From Microcystis aeruginosa FD4 (lineage in GTDB: Bacteria > Cyanobacteriota > Cyanobacteriia > Cyanobacteriales > Microcystaceae): a DNA stretch of 64,000 nt. Positions 32,110-40,996 of the stretch are shown here, piece after piece; the first letter of the stretch is position 1; the number at the start of each line of letters is the position of its first letter. The notes below the pieces were generated by a model. It had not been told where the DNA came from. It ran no database searches and saw nothing but the letters and a program-made list of their open reading frames with translations. The position numbers were made by a program, and so were the translations under genes. The stretch lies in the NCBI RefSeq assembly GCF_009792235.1, contig NZ_CP046973.1:3844001-3908000 (forward strand), given 5' to 3'.

Positions 32110-32676
32110 CTACTGTGCAAAGACCATTTGAGGAGTTAATTGTAAATCGGGAAATGTTACCGATATTATCCTATCTTCGTTATTAAATTCTGCCAGTTCA
32201 TAAAATCCAGAAATCAGGGTTAAAACCGATATTTTTAGGGCAATAGGATCGATAATCCAGTATTCAGGAATGCCTCTCACTGCGTATTCTGAACGCTTAT
32301 AACGGTAGTCATCATCAGCATTACCGGGGCTAACAATTTCTACAACTAAGAGGGGAGGAAATTCAATCACTGCTGTGGTCATATTTCTAATCTCTTGACA
32401 TTGTTCAGCAGTTAAAATCATTAAGTCTGGAATTCTCGATTTAGCTTTATCGGTGCGAATTCCCACCGTAGCGGGCATAACTTTCCAAGTTAGATTTAAT
32501 CTTTTAATTTCTGCCATTAAATAATCATAAAGAAAGGCAAGAATTAAGGCATGAAAGCCACTAGCGGGAGGCATGGGAATTAATTCTCCGTTAAATAATT
32601 CGTACTTATTATCTCTGGAGTCCTGATAATTTAAATATTCTGCAAAGGTATATTTTTTTTGTTGGGTAGCAATCAT
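32110..32676 (-). CDS. Uma2-family (DUF820) PD-(D/E)XK protein, paralogue A
   Basis: 188 residues. N-terminal YTFAEYLNYQD and YELFNGELIPMPPASGFHAL, nuclease core SRIPDLMILT and PPLLVVEIVSPGN, then YRYKRSEYAVRGIPEYWIIDP: the standard Uma2 layout, a restriction-endonuclease fold abundant in cyanobacteria and mostly of unknown role. From VMPATVGIRT to the C-terminus it is identical to paralogue B next door, in protein and essentially in DNA (32110-32481 matches 32699-33070), while the central N-terminal part differs (LAFLYDYLMAEIKRLNLTWK against LRYIFKVLEREIERLQLDWQ). This indicates gene conversion between tandem copies. Confidence 0.9.
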   Translation of the reverse strand: MIATQQKKYTFAEYLNYQDSRDNKYELFNGELIPMPPASGFHALILAFLYDYLMAEIKRLNLTWKVMPATVGIRTDKAKSRIPDLMILTAEQCQEIRNMTTAVIEFPPLLVVEIVSPGNADDDYRYKRSEYAVRGIPEYWIIDPIALKISVLTLISGFYELAEFNNEDRIISVTFPDLQLTPQMVFAQ

Positions 32677-32696
32677 AAAAGTCTCCAGCTAAGATT

Positions 32697-33263
32697 TTAC
32701 TGTGCAAAGACCATTTGAGGAGTTAATTGTAAATCGGGAAATGTTACCGATATTATCCTATCTTCGTTATTAAATTCTGCCAGTTCATAAAATCCAGAAA
32801 TCAGGGTTAAAACCGATATTTTTAGGGCAATAGGATCGATAATCCAGTATTCAGGAATGCCTCTCACTGCGTATTCTGAACGCTTATAACGGTAGTCATC
32901 ATCAGCATTACCGGGGCTAACAATTTCTACAACTAAGAGGGGAGGAAATTCAATCACTGCTGTGGTCATATTTCTAATCTCTTGACATTGTTCAGCAGTT
33001 AAAATCATTAAGTCTGGAATTCTCGATTTAGCTTTATCGGTGCGAATTCCCACCGTAGCGGGCATAACTTGCCAGTCTAATTGTAGCCTCTCTATTTCCC
33101 TTTCTAACACCTTAAATATATATCTAAGTATCAAAGCATGAAAGCCACTAGCAGGAGGCATGGGAATTAATTCTCCGTTAAATAATTCGTACTTATCATC
33201 CGTGCAGTCCTGATAATTTAAATATTCTGCAAAGGTATATAATTTTTCTTTGGTAGCAATCAT
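32697..33263 (-). CDS. Uma2-family (DUF820) PD-(D/E)XK protein, paralogue B
   Basis: 188 residues from the ATG at 33263 (MIATKEKLYTFAEY). The frame stays open for 45 more codons upstream, but that part is translated intergenic repeat (it includes NPLIKGG from a GGGGG-rich repeat). The domain layout is as in paralogue A, which starts 20 bases after this stop; the two are tandem duplicates. Conserved PD, EIV and YKR residues suggest the fold is intact. Many Uma2 genes move with or near mobile DNA, but no IS is adjacent here. Confidence 0.9.
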   Translation of the reverse strand: MIATKEKLYTFAEYLNYQDCTDDKYELFNGELIPMPPASGFHALILRYIFKVLEREIERLQLDWQVMPATVGIRTDKAKSRIPDLMILTAEQCQEIRNMTTAVIEFPPLLVVEIVSPGNADDDYRYKRSEYAVRGIPEYWIIDPIALKISVLTLISGFYELAEFNNEDRIISVTFPDLQLTPQMVFAQ

Positions 33264-33317
33264 GATAATCCCTAGAAAAAACTTAATTGAATCTCCTTTG
33301 AAGATAAATTTTGCCTT

Positions 33318-33371
33318 TGATCCCCCCTTAATAAGGGGGTTAGGGGGAATCTGACAATTTTTAACACCTAG
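33318..33371. repeat. Palindromic intergenic repeat and shared flank
   Basis: CCCCCCTTAATAAGGGGG is a near-perfect hairpin often dispersed in cyanobacterial genomes. It is followed by ATCTGACAATTTTTAACACCTA, which recurs at about 62483-62504, suggesting that both are edges of a small dispersed element. Confidence 0.6.
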
Positions 33372-33375
33372 CTTT

Positions 33376-34698
33376 TTACTTAGATTCGATATCCTCAACT
33401 TTTTTGGGAACTGTTGCAGTTAAAACCTCATTTCCTGTGGCAGTAACTAACACATCATCTTCGATACGGATACCGATACCTCGCCATTTTTCCGGCACTT
33501 CCGGCTGTCCTTCAGCAGGTTTAATATCGGGAGAGATATAAATACCCGGTTCCACGGTTAAAACATGACCAGGCTGCAAAGTTTGCCAAGTTTCTTCGTT
33601 AACTTTATAACCTCCCGCATCATGGACATCTAATCCTAACCAATGACCAGTTCTGTGCATATAAAAAGGCTTATATTTTTCCTCTTTAATTATCTCATCA
33701 ATGTCGCCGACCAATAGCCCTAAATCTACTAATCCCTCCACAATTGTCCTCACGGCTGTGTCATGAAAAAGATTATAAGGATTACCAGTTTTTACCACTT
33801 CAATCGCCTTTAATTGAGCTTCTAGAACAATTTCATAGATAATTTTTTGTTCGGGGGTAAATTTACCATTAACGGGAAAAGTGCGGGTAATATCACCGTT
33901 ATAGTAATTGTAGGCACAACCAGCATCAATTAACAAAAGCTCATTTTCTTGTACTTGGCGATCATTGTTGATATAGTGCAGAATACAGGCATTAGCACCA
34001 CTAGCAACAATAGAAGGATAAGCAGGACCCATACCCCCTTCTAGACGAAAAGTATGCTCAATTTCCGCTTGAATTTGATACTCATAGTGACCAACTTTGG
34101 TGAATTCTCTGGCGCGATTATGTGCCTGGGCCGAAATAGCGGTTGCTTGGCGAATATTGTCCAATTCGGCCTCGGTTTTCAGTAAGCGCAAAGGATGGAG
34201 AATAAAATTAGTATCCTCTAAAGCAGTCGGTCCGGTGCCACGACGGGGAAAAGTGGCGATTAATTTTTGCCAGTGCTTGAGAACGTTTGTATTAAAAGTT
34301 TTATCCCGTCCGAGATGATAATAAATTCGTTCGGCTTTTTCGAGATATTGCGGTAATTTTTCGTCCAATTCTTCGATAGAATAGGCCTCATCAGCAGCAA
34401 AAATCTCCTTTGCTCCTTCCACACCGTGGAGATAGCCGGTCCAGGTTTCTTTTTCTGGGTCTTTTGGCTGCACAAACAGGATAAACTGATGTTCGGGGTG
34501 ATGGGGTGCTAAAACCGCTACCGCCTCCGGTTCATTAAATCCTGTCAGGTAAAAAAAGTCACTATCCTGACGATAAGTGTATTCTACGTCATTGTGCATG
34601 ACCACCATGGGCGCACTGCGAAAAATGGCGGTTCCATTGCCGATTTTTTCCATTACCTGCTGACGACGGTGCTGAAACTCTCTGCGATCGATGCCCAT
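33376..34698 (-). CDS. pepP: Xaa-Pro aminopeptidase (aminopeptidase P)
   Basis: 440 residues from the ATG at 34698 (MGIDRREFQHRRQQ); an upstream ATG at 34719 is less likely. The N-terminal AMP_N domain has GNGTAIFRSAPMVVMHNDVE. The C-terminal pita-bread domain has dimetal ligands in LLIDAGCAYNYYNGDITRTF (two Asp), MHRTGHWLGLDVHDAGGY (His), VEPGIYISP (Glu) and GIRIEDDVLVT (Glu). It removes N-terminal residues preceding proline in the cytosol. All ligands are present, so it should be active. Confidence 0.95.
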   Translation of the reverse strand: MGIDRREFQHRRQQVMEKIGNGTAIFRSAPMVVMHNDVEYTYRQDSDFFYLTGFNEPEAVAVLAPHHPEHQFILFVQPKDPEKETWTGYLHGVEGAKEIFAADEAYSIEELDEKLPQYLEKAERIYYHLGRDKTFNTNVLKHWQKLIATFPRRGTGPTALEDTNFILHPLRLLKTEAELDNIRQATAISAQAHNRAREFTKVGHYEYQIQAEIEHTFRLEGGMGPAYPSIVASGANACILHYINNDRQVQENELLLIDAGCAYNYYNGDITRTFPVNGKFTPEQKIIYEIVLEAQLKAIEVVKTGNPYNLFHDTAVRTIVEGLVDLGLLVGDIDEIIKEEKYKPFYMHRTGHWLGLDVHDAGGYKVNEETWQTLQPGHVLTVEPGIYISPDIKPAEGQPEVPEKWRGIGIRIEDDVLVTATGNEVLTATVPKKVEDIESK

Positions 34699-34760
34699 AA
34701 ATATTCCTAAAAATGTCACAATAAGTCTTAGATTCTATTATCGCTAATCTTTTTAAGTTT

Positions 34761-35234
34761 ATGACCCCTGAAGAACCGGATTTTTCCCAAGATATCATCG
34801 AAAGGCGCGAGTTTACCCTAGCAGATTTTATCGCTCAAGAGGGGGCGGATTTCCTCAAAGGGGAATCTCCCGTCCCCAAATTAGTGCAAGTTACCACAGA
34901 GATTAAACAATTTATTGCCGCTAATTTAGGTGATTCTTCGGGAGCTTTGCAGATAATTTTACAGCTTGTCGTCGATGAAGAATTAACCAAAGTCAGTCAA
35001 AATTTAGATAATCCCGTTCAAGCTTTACAGTTAATCCTAGAAGAAATTTTAGACAATCAAGAATTACTCTATGAATTAGTACACCGAGTTGATGTGAAAT
35101 GGGGACAATTATACGGGGAACGTCCCTATTTTCAACAACCCCATCAAAAACCTCACCCTGAAGACGAATACACTCACAATTCTGTTAGAGATAAGTTAGT
35201 CAGTTTATTAGCCAGATTAGAAGCGAATAAGTAG
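34761..35234 (+). CDS. Conserved hypothetical acidic protein
   Basis: 157 residues with no signal or membrane segment. A helical, repeat-like core is visible: SSGALQIILQLVVDEELTKV and NPVQALQLILEEILDNQELL are similar to each other, suggesting an internal duplication. The C-terminus is polar and His-rich (FQQPHQKPHPEDEYTHNS). Divergent from pepP with a 62-base gap, so they share a promoter region. I do not recognise a characterised family. Confidence 0.7.
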   Translation: MTPEEPDFSQDIIERREFTLADFIAQEGADFLKGESPVPKLVQVTTEIKQFIAANLGDSSGALQIILQLVVDEELTKVSQNLDNPVQALQLILEEILDNQELLYELVHRVDVKWGQLYGERPYFQQPHQKPHPEDEYTHNSVRDKLVSLLARLEANK

Positions 35235-35448
35235 TAGAGCCTATAGCAGTTATTAGGAGACTCCGAGACAATGCCCTATCAAGACATACCTTATCTTTAG
35301 GAAAAACTCTGTATTTTAATTATTTCTTAATAGAAACCAACAGGACTGACAAGGAGAATCTATCCCTAGACAGAGCGCCGGGGCGGTAACTGGTGAAAAT
35401 AGGTGTAAGATAAGAAAATTCTCCGATAATTGTTGCCCTATTCCCCGC

Positions 35449-36393
35449 GTGCCTACCTATTCCTACTATACCGCCGATGTTTTTAGCGATCGCATTTTTG
35501 GCGGTAATCCCCTGGCGGTTTTTCCGGAAGCATCTGGATTAACCCGCACCCAGATGCAAAAAATCGCCGCCGAATTTAACTTCTCAGAGACAGTCTTCGT
35601 TTTTCCGCCAGAAACGCCCCAAGGCACTAAAAAAGTCCGTATCTTCACCCCCAGTACCGAATTACCCTTTGCTGGTCATCCTAGCGTCGGCACAGCCTAT
35701 ATTTTAGCCCTAATCGCTGCTATTCCCCCCCACCAAGAAACCACGATTTATCTGGAGGAAGGAGTCGGTTTAGTACCGGTAAAAATTAGCAGGGAGGGGG
35801 AAAAACCCGTCTATAGTGAGTTAAAAGTGGCACAATTGCCAGAATTAGTGACCGATACTTATGCTCTCGATGATTTAGCGGCGATTCTTTCCCTCAGCGT
35901 TGCCGATTTCTTACCCGGTTATCCCCCCCGCGCCTTTTCCTGTGGTCTCCCTTTTTTATTCATCCCCGTTAAAAACCGAGATATTTTGGGGAAAATAAAA
36001 CTAAATCTAACTCTCTGGTCATCATTATTAGGCCAATCCCCAGCTAATTCCCTTTTTGTCTGCTGTTTTGACCAGGAATCACCCCTATCTCGTCTCTATG
36101 GGCGAATGTTTGCCCCCGGTTTAGGAGTTATGGAGGATCCCGCTACCGGTTCGGCTGTGGCCGCTTTAGCAGGTTACTTAGGGGCCTTAGAATCTTCTAG
36201 GGAAGGGATGAATCAATGGACGATAATCCAAGGGGTGGAAATGGGCAGACCCAGCAGTTTACAATTAAAGTTTCAGAAAAACAACCGGGAAATTACGGAA
36301 GTTTGCGTAGGTGGTGCATCAGTTCTAGTCTGCCAAGGCCAGATGATAATTCCCGATGGGGAAACAAAAAGCGCTACACAAGGGTCATTTTGA
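35449..36393 (+). CDS. PhzF-family isomerase/epimerase-like protein
   Basis: 314 residues from a GTG start (PTYSYYTADVFSDRIFGGNP is the characteristic PhzF beginning). The catalytic Glu lies in AAEFNFSETVFVFPP; the substrate region RIFTPSTELPFAGHPSVGTAY and the C-terminal half-barrel GVMEDPATGSAVAALAGYLG are conserved. PhzF proteins have a diaminopimelate-epimerase fold. Apart from the phenazine enzyme, most members have unknown substrates, and no phenazine genes are here. A general metabolic isomerase or detoxifying role is as far as sequence allows. Confidence 0.88.
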   Translation: MPTYSYYTADVFSDRIFGGNPLAVFPEASGLTRTQMQKIAAEFNFSETVFVFPPETPQGTKKVRIFTPSTELPFAGHPSVGTAYILALIAAIPPHQETTIYLEEGVGLVPVKISREGEKPVYSELKVAQLPELVTDTYALDDLAAILSLSVADFLPGYPPRAFSCGLPFLFIPVKNRDILGKIKLNLTLWSSLLGQSPANSLFVCCFDQESPLSRLYGRMFAPGLGVMEDPATGSAVAALAGYLGALESSREGMNQWTIIQGVEMGRPSSLQLKFQKNNREITEVCVGGASVLVCQGQMIIPDGETKSATQGSF

Positions 36394-36664
36394 GAGCGGT
36401 CGCTGAAGTTAGTAAAAAGGAGATGAACAATCTTAAAACATTAAGACCTGCAAGGATCAATCTCGGTTTTGTGGGATGGATGAGAATAAATTTGACAGGG
36501 TATATCCAAAAATATAAAATTTCTAGAGGGATAACCAAGAAAAAAAACGGCAGTTATCTTGATGACGAGGCAGTAGGCAAAATGAAGTTATACTTTATTT
36601 TTCTGAGAAAACCTGTCAGAGCCAATGGAATGTCTATAGTTAAAGCCTATTAAAATTAATCATT
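36394..36664. other. Gap upstream of the glycosylation island
   Basis: A plus frame overlapping the end of the PhzF gene runs through this gap, but its first half is a frame shadow and the rest is Lys/Asn-rich without a ribosome site. No terminator hairpin is evident. It presumably contains the promoter of the gene at 36665. Confidence 0.4.
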
Positions 36665-39600
36665 ATGCTCACCTCTTATCAGGAACTACAAAAAGAACTT
36701 AGTTTGTCGTTACACGACTTAAATAGTTTTGCCGACAAATTCCAGGAAAGTTATGATATTATAGTATCTTCAAACGAAATCAATGAGAATCACGGTGTTG
36801 GGGTTCTTTTAAAGAGAATTTTCCCTGATACCAGTGGCATAGTCTCCTTACGAACCACCAATCTCTACGATGGACAGCAGGAATTTGGCGTTCAGAATTT
36901 TTGTCTAGATGTGCGCGGTTGTTCCTACGGGGAAATTTTAGTAAAAATCCAAAATTTATTTATTTATTTAAAACCGAAAAGAGTCCTAGTAATTCCCTAC
37001 TTTATCGAAGATTTTTTTGTAGCCACAGCGATTAAATCTCTCTTTCAAGTCCCGGTTTGTACCTACCTGATGGATGATCAGAATGTCTATGTTGATGGCG
37101 TTGACGATGAAGCCGTTCAGAAATTACTCGATAGCAGCGATCTAATTTTAGGCATTTCTCTGCCCTTGTGCCAAGCCTATGAAAAAAAATATGGGCAGAA
37201 AATCTGGTTTATCCCTCCCGTCGTCGAAAGCTATCTGTTTCCCCCTGAAATTGTCATGCCTGATCTGATGGGGCGAGGCATTTTAATTGGTAATATTTGG
37301 TCTCAGAATTGGTTAGAAAAACTGCGTCAATTGTGTCGGGAATCCCAAATAAAAATTGATTGGTATGGTAATCCCAATCGTCAATGGTTGCAATTCCAAG
37401 AGGAAGAATTAGCGCAGGATGGAATTTTCTTTCAAGGGTACTGTCCCCAAGCTGACCTAATTAACCACCTACGTCAAGCTCCTTTTGCTCTTGTTCCCAC
37501 TGGCAGTTCCCCAGAAGAACAGGATCGGCCAGAATTCTCCTATTTGAGCTTACCCTCCCGCATCCCTTTTATCGTCGCTGCCGCTAACACCCCCATTCTG
37601 GTGGTCGGTCAGAAGGATAGTGCTGCAGCTAAATTTGTGCAAGAGTATAATCTCGGTTCTGTCTGTGATTATGCGGCTGTAAGTTTCTTAACAGAAATCG
37701 CCAAACTCAGCACCTATAACTATCAACTAAAACTTCGTCAGGCTAGTCATCAATTAGCCAAAAGTTTAAAAGCCGATCATTTTGACGATTGGCTCTGGCG
37801 ATCATTAGAACAGGGAAAACCCATCGATGATCGCTTTGCTATCTTCCAGAACCACTACATCTGCGGCAATGCTGTCATTACCCCCTGTGAAGTCAATCAA
37901 CAGCACGGCACAGGGGCCCTAGTAAAAAGAATCTTTCCTGATAATCGTCAAATTATTTCCATACGTTCCGCTGATCACTACGGAGGTGAACAGAATTTTG
38001 GGGCTTTCAGTCTTCTTCTCGATCACCGGGAACTATCGCGAGCGCAAGTCTTTCAGTCAGTGCTACAAACTCTTGGACACAACCAGATTGAGAGCGTTTT
38101 TTGTGTCCCTTATTACGCCAGCGACATTCTGACAGCGATCGCTATTAAGGAATTATTTAACGTTCCCCTTGCCACCTACATCATGGACGATCAGAATATC
38201 TGCGTTCAGGAGATTCCCGATGCTTTAATGAAAGAGTTTTTAAGCAAATGTTCCGTTCGTTTTGCCACCCATCCCGAACTCCGCGACGCTTACGAGAATA
38301 AGTACGGCTACAAATTTTGGCTCCTACCGGCGATCGTTCCCCACCGTCTCATTAATAGTGAAGTTGCCGAAGTTTCTCCCCAACGCTGTCAAGAAAAATG
38401 GGGAGCTTTATTAGGGAGCATTTGGAGTCCCCAATGGTTTCAATCTCTTTTAGAGAGTATTCAAGGGGCAGGGATTAAACTAGATTGGTATGGCAATTCT
38501 AACTATTATTGGCTCAAAGAATCTGCAGCAGAATTAGAAAAATGGGGACTTTATAGCCAAGGACTTTATCCCGAAGAACAACTAGGACAACAACTACAAG
38601 CATATCCCTTTGTTATTGTTCCCACGGGAACCATGGACGAAAGAGATGATCGGACAGAATTGTCTCGCCTTAGTTTACCCGGCCGGATTATTTTTAACCT
38701 GGCCACCGCTAACACCCCAGTAATTCTTTTAGGCAGTAATAAAACCTCGGCAGCTAACTTTATTAATCGCTTTCAAATTGGTGTGGTTTGTGATTATACA
38801 CATGAAAGTTTGGCAGCAGCCGTGGACTACGTTCTTAAACCAGAAAATCAGCAAAGAATGCGAGAAAATGCCGTTAAAGTAGCGGACAAATTCTCCGATC
38901 AAGGTATTGATCAATGGGTGTGGCAGTCCCTAGAAAAAGAACAAGCAGCCGATGACAGATTTGACGCGATTTTACCTCGATCGCCGATCGATTTAGTTCA
39001 CTTTATTGAACCCCCCGTTCCCTCAATTATTTATAAAGATTATGCTCAAGTCTATCAAGTCATGCGACGTTTACGAGGGCAAAAATATCAGCCCGATTTT
39101 GTGGTTGATGTGGGAGCTTCCCACGGTATTTGGTCTCATACCGCTAGTCAATTATTCCCTGAAGCTCGCTTTATCCTCATCGATCCGCTAATCTCAAAAT
39201 ACGAGCAATCAGCCAGAAATTACTATATCTTTAATATTCCTAAAGCCGAATTACTAGAAATTGCCATTTCTAATCAAGCTGGTCAGTTAAGTTTTCAAGT
39301 TTCCCCCGATTTGTACGGTAGTTCCTTGCTCACTCCCGCCGATTTTAGAAACTATGAAACGATTACAGTGGCGGTAAAAACCCTCGATCAGGTGGCGACA
39401 GATCAGCAAATTTCCGGCAGAGGAATATTAAAATTAGACGTGCAATGTGCCGAGCATATCGTCTTAGAAGGAGCCAAAGAATTTATCGCTCAGGTGGATT
39501 TAGTCGTTGCTGAACTCTCCTTTATTCGCTATGATCGGGACGCTCTCGTTTTCAATGAAATGCTTAATCTTTTGGATAAGCTTGGTTTCCGTTATTATGA

Positions 39601-39727
39601 CGAAACTGGCGAATGGAGATCCCCCATTGATGGCACACTCCTCCAAAAAGAAGTGGTCTTTATTCGTCAAGATTTGTTAGTTCCTGAAACTAGCCGCAAA
39701 ATTGAAAATTCTCCCAGTCAAGCTTAA
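36665..39727 (+). CDS. Tandem glycosyltransferase-like domains fused to an FkbM methyltransferase
   Basis: 1020 residues. Two homologous units of about 375 residues (about 30-395 and 400-780) share HG(V/T)G(V/A)L(L/V)KRIFP, CTYLMDDQNV / ATYIMDDQNI, IDWYGNPN / LDWYGNSN and LVPTGSS...LSLPSRI / IVPTGTM...LSLPGRI, a GT-B-like arrangement. The C-terminal third (about 805-1000) is an FkbM-type SAM methyltransferase: VVDVGASHGIWSHTASQLFP (SAM-binding), ARFILIDPL, TLDQVA, ILKLDVQCAEHIVLEGAKEF. It is a single polypeptide that may both transfer and O-methylate sugars. It heads a co-oriented run of glycosylation and methylation genes that ends in a secreted surface protein. Confidence 0.8.
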   Translation: MLTSYQELQKELSLSLHDLNSFADKFQESYDIIVSSNEINENHGVGVLLKRIFPDTSGIVSLRTTNLYDGQQEFGVQNFCLDVRGCSYGEILVKIQNLFIYLKPKRVLVIPYFIEDFFVATAIKSLFQVPVCTYLMDDQNVYVDGVDDEAVQKLLDSSDLILGISLPLCQAYEKKYGQKIWFIPPVVESYLFPPEIVMPDLMGRGILIGNIWSQNWLEKLRQLCRESQIKIDWYGNPNRQWLQFQEEELAQDGIFFQGYCPQADLINHLRQAPFALVPTGSSPEEQDRPEFSYLSLPSRIPFIVAAANTPILVVGQKDSAAAKFVQEYNLGSVCDYAAVSFLTEIAKLSTYNYQLKLRQASHQLAKSLKADHFDDWLWRSLEQGKPIDDRFAIFQNHYICGNAVITPCEVNQQHGTGALVKRIFPDNRQIISIRSADHYGGEQNFGAFSLLLDHRELSRAQVFQSVLQTLGHNQIESVFCVPYYASDILTAIAIKELFNVPLATYIMDDQNICVQEIPDALMKEFLSKCSVRFATHPELRDAYENKYGYKFWLLPAIVPHRLINSEVAEVSPQRCQEKWGALLGSIWSPQWFQSLLESIQGAGIKLDWYGNSNYYWLKESAAELEKWGLYSQGLYPEEQLGQQLQAYPFVIVPTGTMDERDDRTELSRLSLPGRIIFNLATANTPVILLGSNKTSAANFINRFQIGVVCDYTHESLAAAVDYVLKPENQQRMRENAVKVADKFSDQGIDQWVWQSLEKEQAADDRFDAILPRSPIDLVHFIEPPVPSIIYKDYAQVYQVMRRLRGQKYQPDFVVDVGASHGIWSHTASQLFPEARFILIDPLISKYEQSARNYYIFNIPKAELLEIAISNQAGQLSFQVSPDLYGSSLLTPADFRNYETITVAVKTLDQVATDQQISGRGILKLDVQCAEHIVLEGAKEFIAQVDLVVAELSFIRYDRDALVFNEMLNLLDKLGFRYYDETGEWRSPIDGTLLQKEVVFIRQDLLVPETSRKIENSPSQA

Positions 39728-39753
39728 TACAATTCACCTAATTACTAGCCAAA

Positions 39754-40947
39754 ATGATCAAGCAATTATTAGCCAAAAATAAAATAGTTCAGCGATTTAA
39801 AGCAGTCAAAGATTTATTTCTAGAAAAACTTGATTCCCTCAGTCATGTCCAATTTGACCAACTCCAAAAACTGGAAAAACTGGAGAAACTTAATCAGCTT
39901 GATCCCTTAGATTTTAAAGTTGACCAACTTAATAACTCCACGGAGCAAATCCGACAAGAAAATGCAGAAGCCAAGCGAAAGGCTGATTTATCACTGCAAA
40001 ATCAAGCTTTTCTGCTCAAGTTTTCCGTAGATATAGTTAAAAATATTCAATTATTAACGGGAGACTGGAAACAAAAAGGGGACTTGATTCTGAATACCCT
40101 GCTAAAAATTCAAGAAGTTAACCAGAAAATATTGGAAGATATCCACGATCAAAAATACAAAGTCATTATCGATCAAAAATATTTCCAGGATTTAGACATC
40201 GAATTAATGACTTATTTATATTCCTATCTTCCCCATCGTCTTGCAGTAGATATTGGTGCTAATCGGGGCGATGTTTCTAGTCGTCTCCTACAAGCTGGTT
40301 ATCAAGTTTATGCCTTTGAGCCTTTTCCTCCCGTTATCGATAAGCTCAAAAATCGCCTCGGTGATCATCCTAACTTTCGGCTTTTTCCCTTTGCTCTCGG
40401 TTCCGAAAATCAAACCCAAGAACTCCATATAGCCACCGATGAGACCCCAGACAACACCTATCAAGATGCCAGCTTTTATAGCAGCTTAACCAAGCATTCT
40501 CTTTCGGAAGGTTTAGTATTTACCGATACTATTCCCGTCACCGTTAAAACCCTAGCCAGTCTCCACGATACCGAGGAATTACCTAAAGATATTGGTTTAG
40601 TTAAAATTGACACAGAAGGCTTTGATTTAGAAGTGATTAAAGGTATGGGTAACTATCGTTATCCCGTGGTAGTTGCGGAATTTTGGGATCAAAATTTCCC
40701 CTTTGGTGGTTCGGGAGCGATGAATCAATTACCAGATTTAGTCAATGCTATGAAGGAAAGAGATTATCATTGGCATCTAGTTATCTATCGTATTTGGGGC
40801 AGTTCCGACGTTAGTTATTACTGTAATTCTGCCTATTCCCTCGATAATTCCTGGGGCAATGTTTTCTTTTTTCAAGATTATCATGTCTTCCATCAAGCCT
40901 TACTTTGGTGTGCTTCCGTTATGCCAGCCACTTATTTTTCTGCTTAG
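39754..40947 (+). CDS. FkbM-family methyltransferase with N-terminal coiled coil
   Basis: 397 residues. Residues 1-150 are heptad-rich coiled coil (LQKLEKLEKLNQLDPLDFKV and following). Residues 165-370 are the FkbM domain: HRLAVDIGANRGDVSSRLLQ for SAM, YAFEPFPPVIDKLKNRLGDH, VTVKTLASL, and IGLVKIDTEGFDLEVIKGMG, which holds the family's conserved KIDTEG. FkbM enzymes O-methylate hydroxyls, often of sugars or polyketides. It starts 26 bases after the GT-GT-FkbM gene and is likely co-transcribed. The coiled coil may mediate assembly with partner enzymes. Confidence 0.88.
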   Translation: MIKQLLAKNKIVQRFKAVKDLFLEKLDSLSHVQFDQLQKLEKLEKLNQLDPLDFKVDQLNNSTEQIRQENAEAKRKADLSLQNQAFLLKFSVDIVKNIQLLTGDWKQKGDLILNTLLKIQEVNQKILEDIHDQKYKVIIDQKYFQDLDIELMTYLYSYLPHRLAVDIGANRGDVSSRLLQAGYQVYAFEPFPPVIDKLKNRLGDHPNFRLFPFALGSENQTQELHIATDETPDNTYQDASFYSSLTKHSLSEGLVFTDTIPVTVKTLASLHDTEELPKDIGLVKIDTEGFDLEVIKGMGNYRYPVVVAEFWDQNFPFGGSGAMNQLPDLVNAMKERDYHWHLVIYRIWGSSDVSYYCNSAYSLDNSWGNVFFFQDYHVFHQALLWCASVMPATYFSA

Positions 40948-40996
40948 AAACTTAGGAGTCAATTATATTTTTCATAGACTAACTGGTAGGTGAGTG

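Noticed and set aside
36216..36653. A 145-codon plus-strand frame overlapping the end of the PhzF gene
   Set aside because: The first 60 codons are a shifted frame of PhzF, the rest is low-complexity Lys/Asn-rich sequence, and there is no ribosome site.
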